The notes under the pieces were generated by a model, which was given only the letters and a program-made list of their open reading frames with translations, was not told the DNA's origin and did no database searches. From Lachnospiraceae bacterium (lineage in GTDB: Bacteria; Bacillota_A; Clostridia; Lachnospirales; Lachnospiraceae): a stretch of DNA of 5,481 bases. Numbering within the stretch: position 1 is the stretch's first letter; each line of letters starts with the position of its first letter. The translations under genes were made by a program, and so were the position numbers. The stretch lies in NCBI GenBank assembly GCA_017958245.1, contig JAGDDC010000176.1, forward strand, positions 1 through 5,481, given 5' to 3'. Shown piece after piece: positions 4,793 to 5,481 of the stretch.

Positions 4793-5481
4793 ATGACAAA
4801 GATAGATATATTCTCAGGGTTTCTCGGAGCCGGCAAGACGACTCTCATCAAGAAGCTGATCGCAGAGGCTTACAAGGGCGAGAAGCTTGTGCTCATCGAG
4901 AACGAGTTCGGCGACGTCGGGATCGACGGCGGGTTTTTGAAGGACTCGGGGATCACGATCAACGAGATGAATTCGGGCTGCATATGCTGCACGCTCGTGG
5001 GCGATTTTTCGAAGGCGCTGGAGGAGGTGCTTGAGAAGTACGCACCCGACAGGATCCTGATCGAGCCTTCGGGAGTCGGCAAGCTCTCGGACATCATCGG
5101 AGCGGTCTCAAACGTAGGCGATCCGGACAAGGTGAAGATCAACCGCTTTACGGCGGTCGTAGATGCCGGCAAATGCAAGATGTACATGAAGAACTTCGGC
5201 GAGTTCTTCAACAACCAGATAGAGTGCGCGAAGACCATCATCCTGAGCCGCACGCAGACTACGAGGCAGGACAAGCTCGACGAGGCGATCGAGCTCATAA
5301 GGAAGCACAACGCCAAGGCAGTCATCATTGCGACACCTTGGGACGACATAGACGGAAGCGCCATCCTCGCTGCGATGGAGAAGACTGAGACCTTCGAGGA
5401 GGAGCTGCTTGAGGAGGCGAGGAAGATTGCCGAGGAGCACCGCCACGAGCACGAGCACCATCATCACCACGATCATGATGA
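4793..5481 (+). CDS. G3E-family (CobW/P47K-type) metal-chaperone GTPase, C-terminus cut off
   Basis: The frame is open from ATG 4793 to the right edge, giving 229 whole codons and no stop. It is a SIMIBI-class P-loop NTPase of the G3E family, cytoplasmic proteins that couple nucleotide hydrolysis to delivery of Zn, Co or Ni to target enzymes. Walker A is GFLGAGKTT (9-17). NEFGDVGID (37-45) is the switch segment, CICC (63-66) is the CxCC metal-binding motif, and LIEPSGVG (89-96) is the Walker B/G3 region. The guanine-specificity motif NKxD of typical members is replaced by SRTQ (152-155). From about residue 216 the chain becomes HRHEHEHHHHHDHD, a metal-binding His-rich segment that normally leads into a CobW_C domain outside the window. 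The metal and client protein are unknown. It has its own promoter and structured leader, separate from the amidase unit. Confidence 0.93.
   Translation, partial: MTKIDIFSGFLGAGKTTLIKKLIAEAYKGEKLVLIENEFGDVGIDGGFLKDSGITINEMNSGCICCTLVGDFSKALEEVLEKYAPDRILIEPSGVGKLSDIIGAVSNVGDPDKVKINRFTAVVDAGKCKMYMKNFGEFFNNQIECAKTIILSRTQTTRQDKLDEAIELIRKHNAKAVIIATPWDDIDGSAILAAMEKTETFEEELLEEARKIAEEHRHEHEHHHHHDHD

Noticed and set aside
4723..5034. A 103-codon + strand frame starting inside the leader
   Set aside because: It overlaps the true GTPase in another frame, has no ribosome site, and its sequence is Arg-rich shadow translation. The real gene starts at 4793 and has no stop inside the window.
5108..5476. Open frames on the - strand opposite the G3E GTPase (also 4870-5364)
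   Set aside because: These are shadows of the GTPase frame, which has Walker A, CxCC and Walker B motifs in the + direction.
1..5481. Mobile element, CRISPR array, tRNA or rRNA genes
   Set aside because: No transposase-like frame, terminal inverted repeats, regularly spaced long repeats, or tRNA/rRNA signatures were seen on either strand.

Overview
The window looks like ordinary chromosome from a low-oxygen Firmicute, most likely a member of the Clostridia near Lachnospiraceae or Ruminococcaceae. The evidence is a Rex-family NADH sensor, a clostridial-style G3E GTPase with a His-rich tail, sigma-A-type promoters in AT-rich spacers, GGAGG-type ribosome sites, and moderately GC-rich genes with frequent ATA, AGG and CTC codons. 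This placement is an inference from protein character; there is no rRNA or other marker gene. All recognisable genes are on the + strand.

Layout: (1) 2-307 is the C-terminal end of a short-chain dehydrogenase/reductase, closed by a clear intrinsic terminator at 334-366. (2) A short AT-rich spacer carries phased TGTTA repeats and a good promoter (403-431). (3) Three genes follow with 78- and 72-nt gaps and no terminator between them, so probably one transcription unit: a Rex-family redox repressor (482-1144), a ten-helix cation-transporting P-type ATPase of the CtpE-like branch (1223-3586, TTG start), and a membrane-anchored N-acetylmuramoyl-L-alanine amidase (3659-4576). (4) A 216-nt intergenic stretch holds a TATAAT promoter and a leader with a perfect 10-bp hairpin inside a 7-bp outer helix. 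(5) A G3E/CobW-type metal-chaperone GTPase starts at 4793 and runs off the right edge inside its His-rich segment.

How the parts may fit: the Rex-like protein may regulate its own unit in response to NADH/NAD+ ratio, linking redox state to cation transport and cell-wall remodelling. The G3E GTPase is a separate unit whose structured leader suggests control by attenuation or by an RNA element. No mobile element, CRISPR array, tRNA or rRNA is visible. The points most worth a second look are the structured leader (4711-4776), the non-canonical DNA-reading segment of the Rex protein, and the G3E GTPase whose NKxD guanine motif is replaced by SRTQ. I do not see a clearly new multi-gene system.
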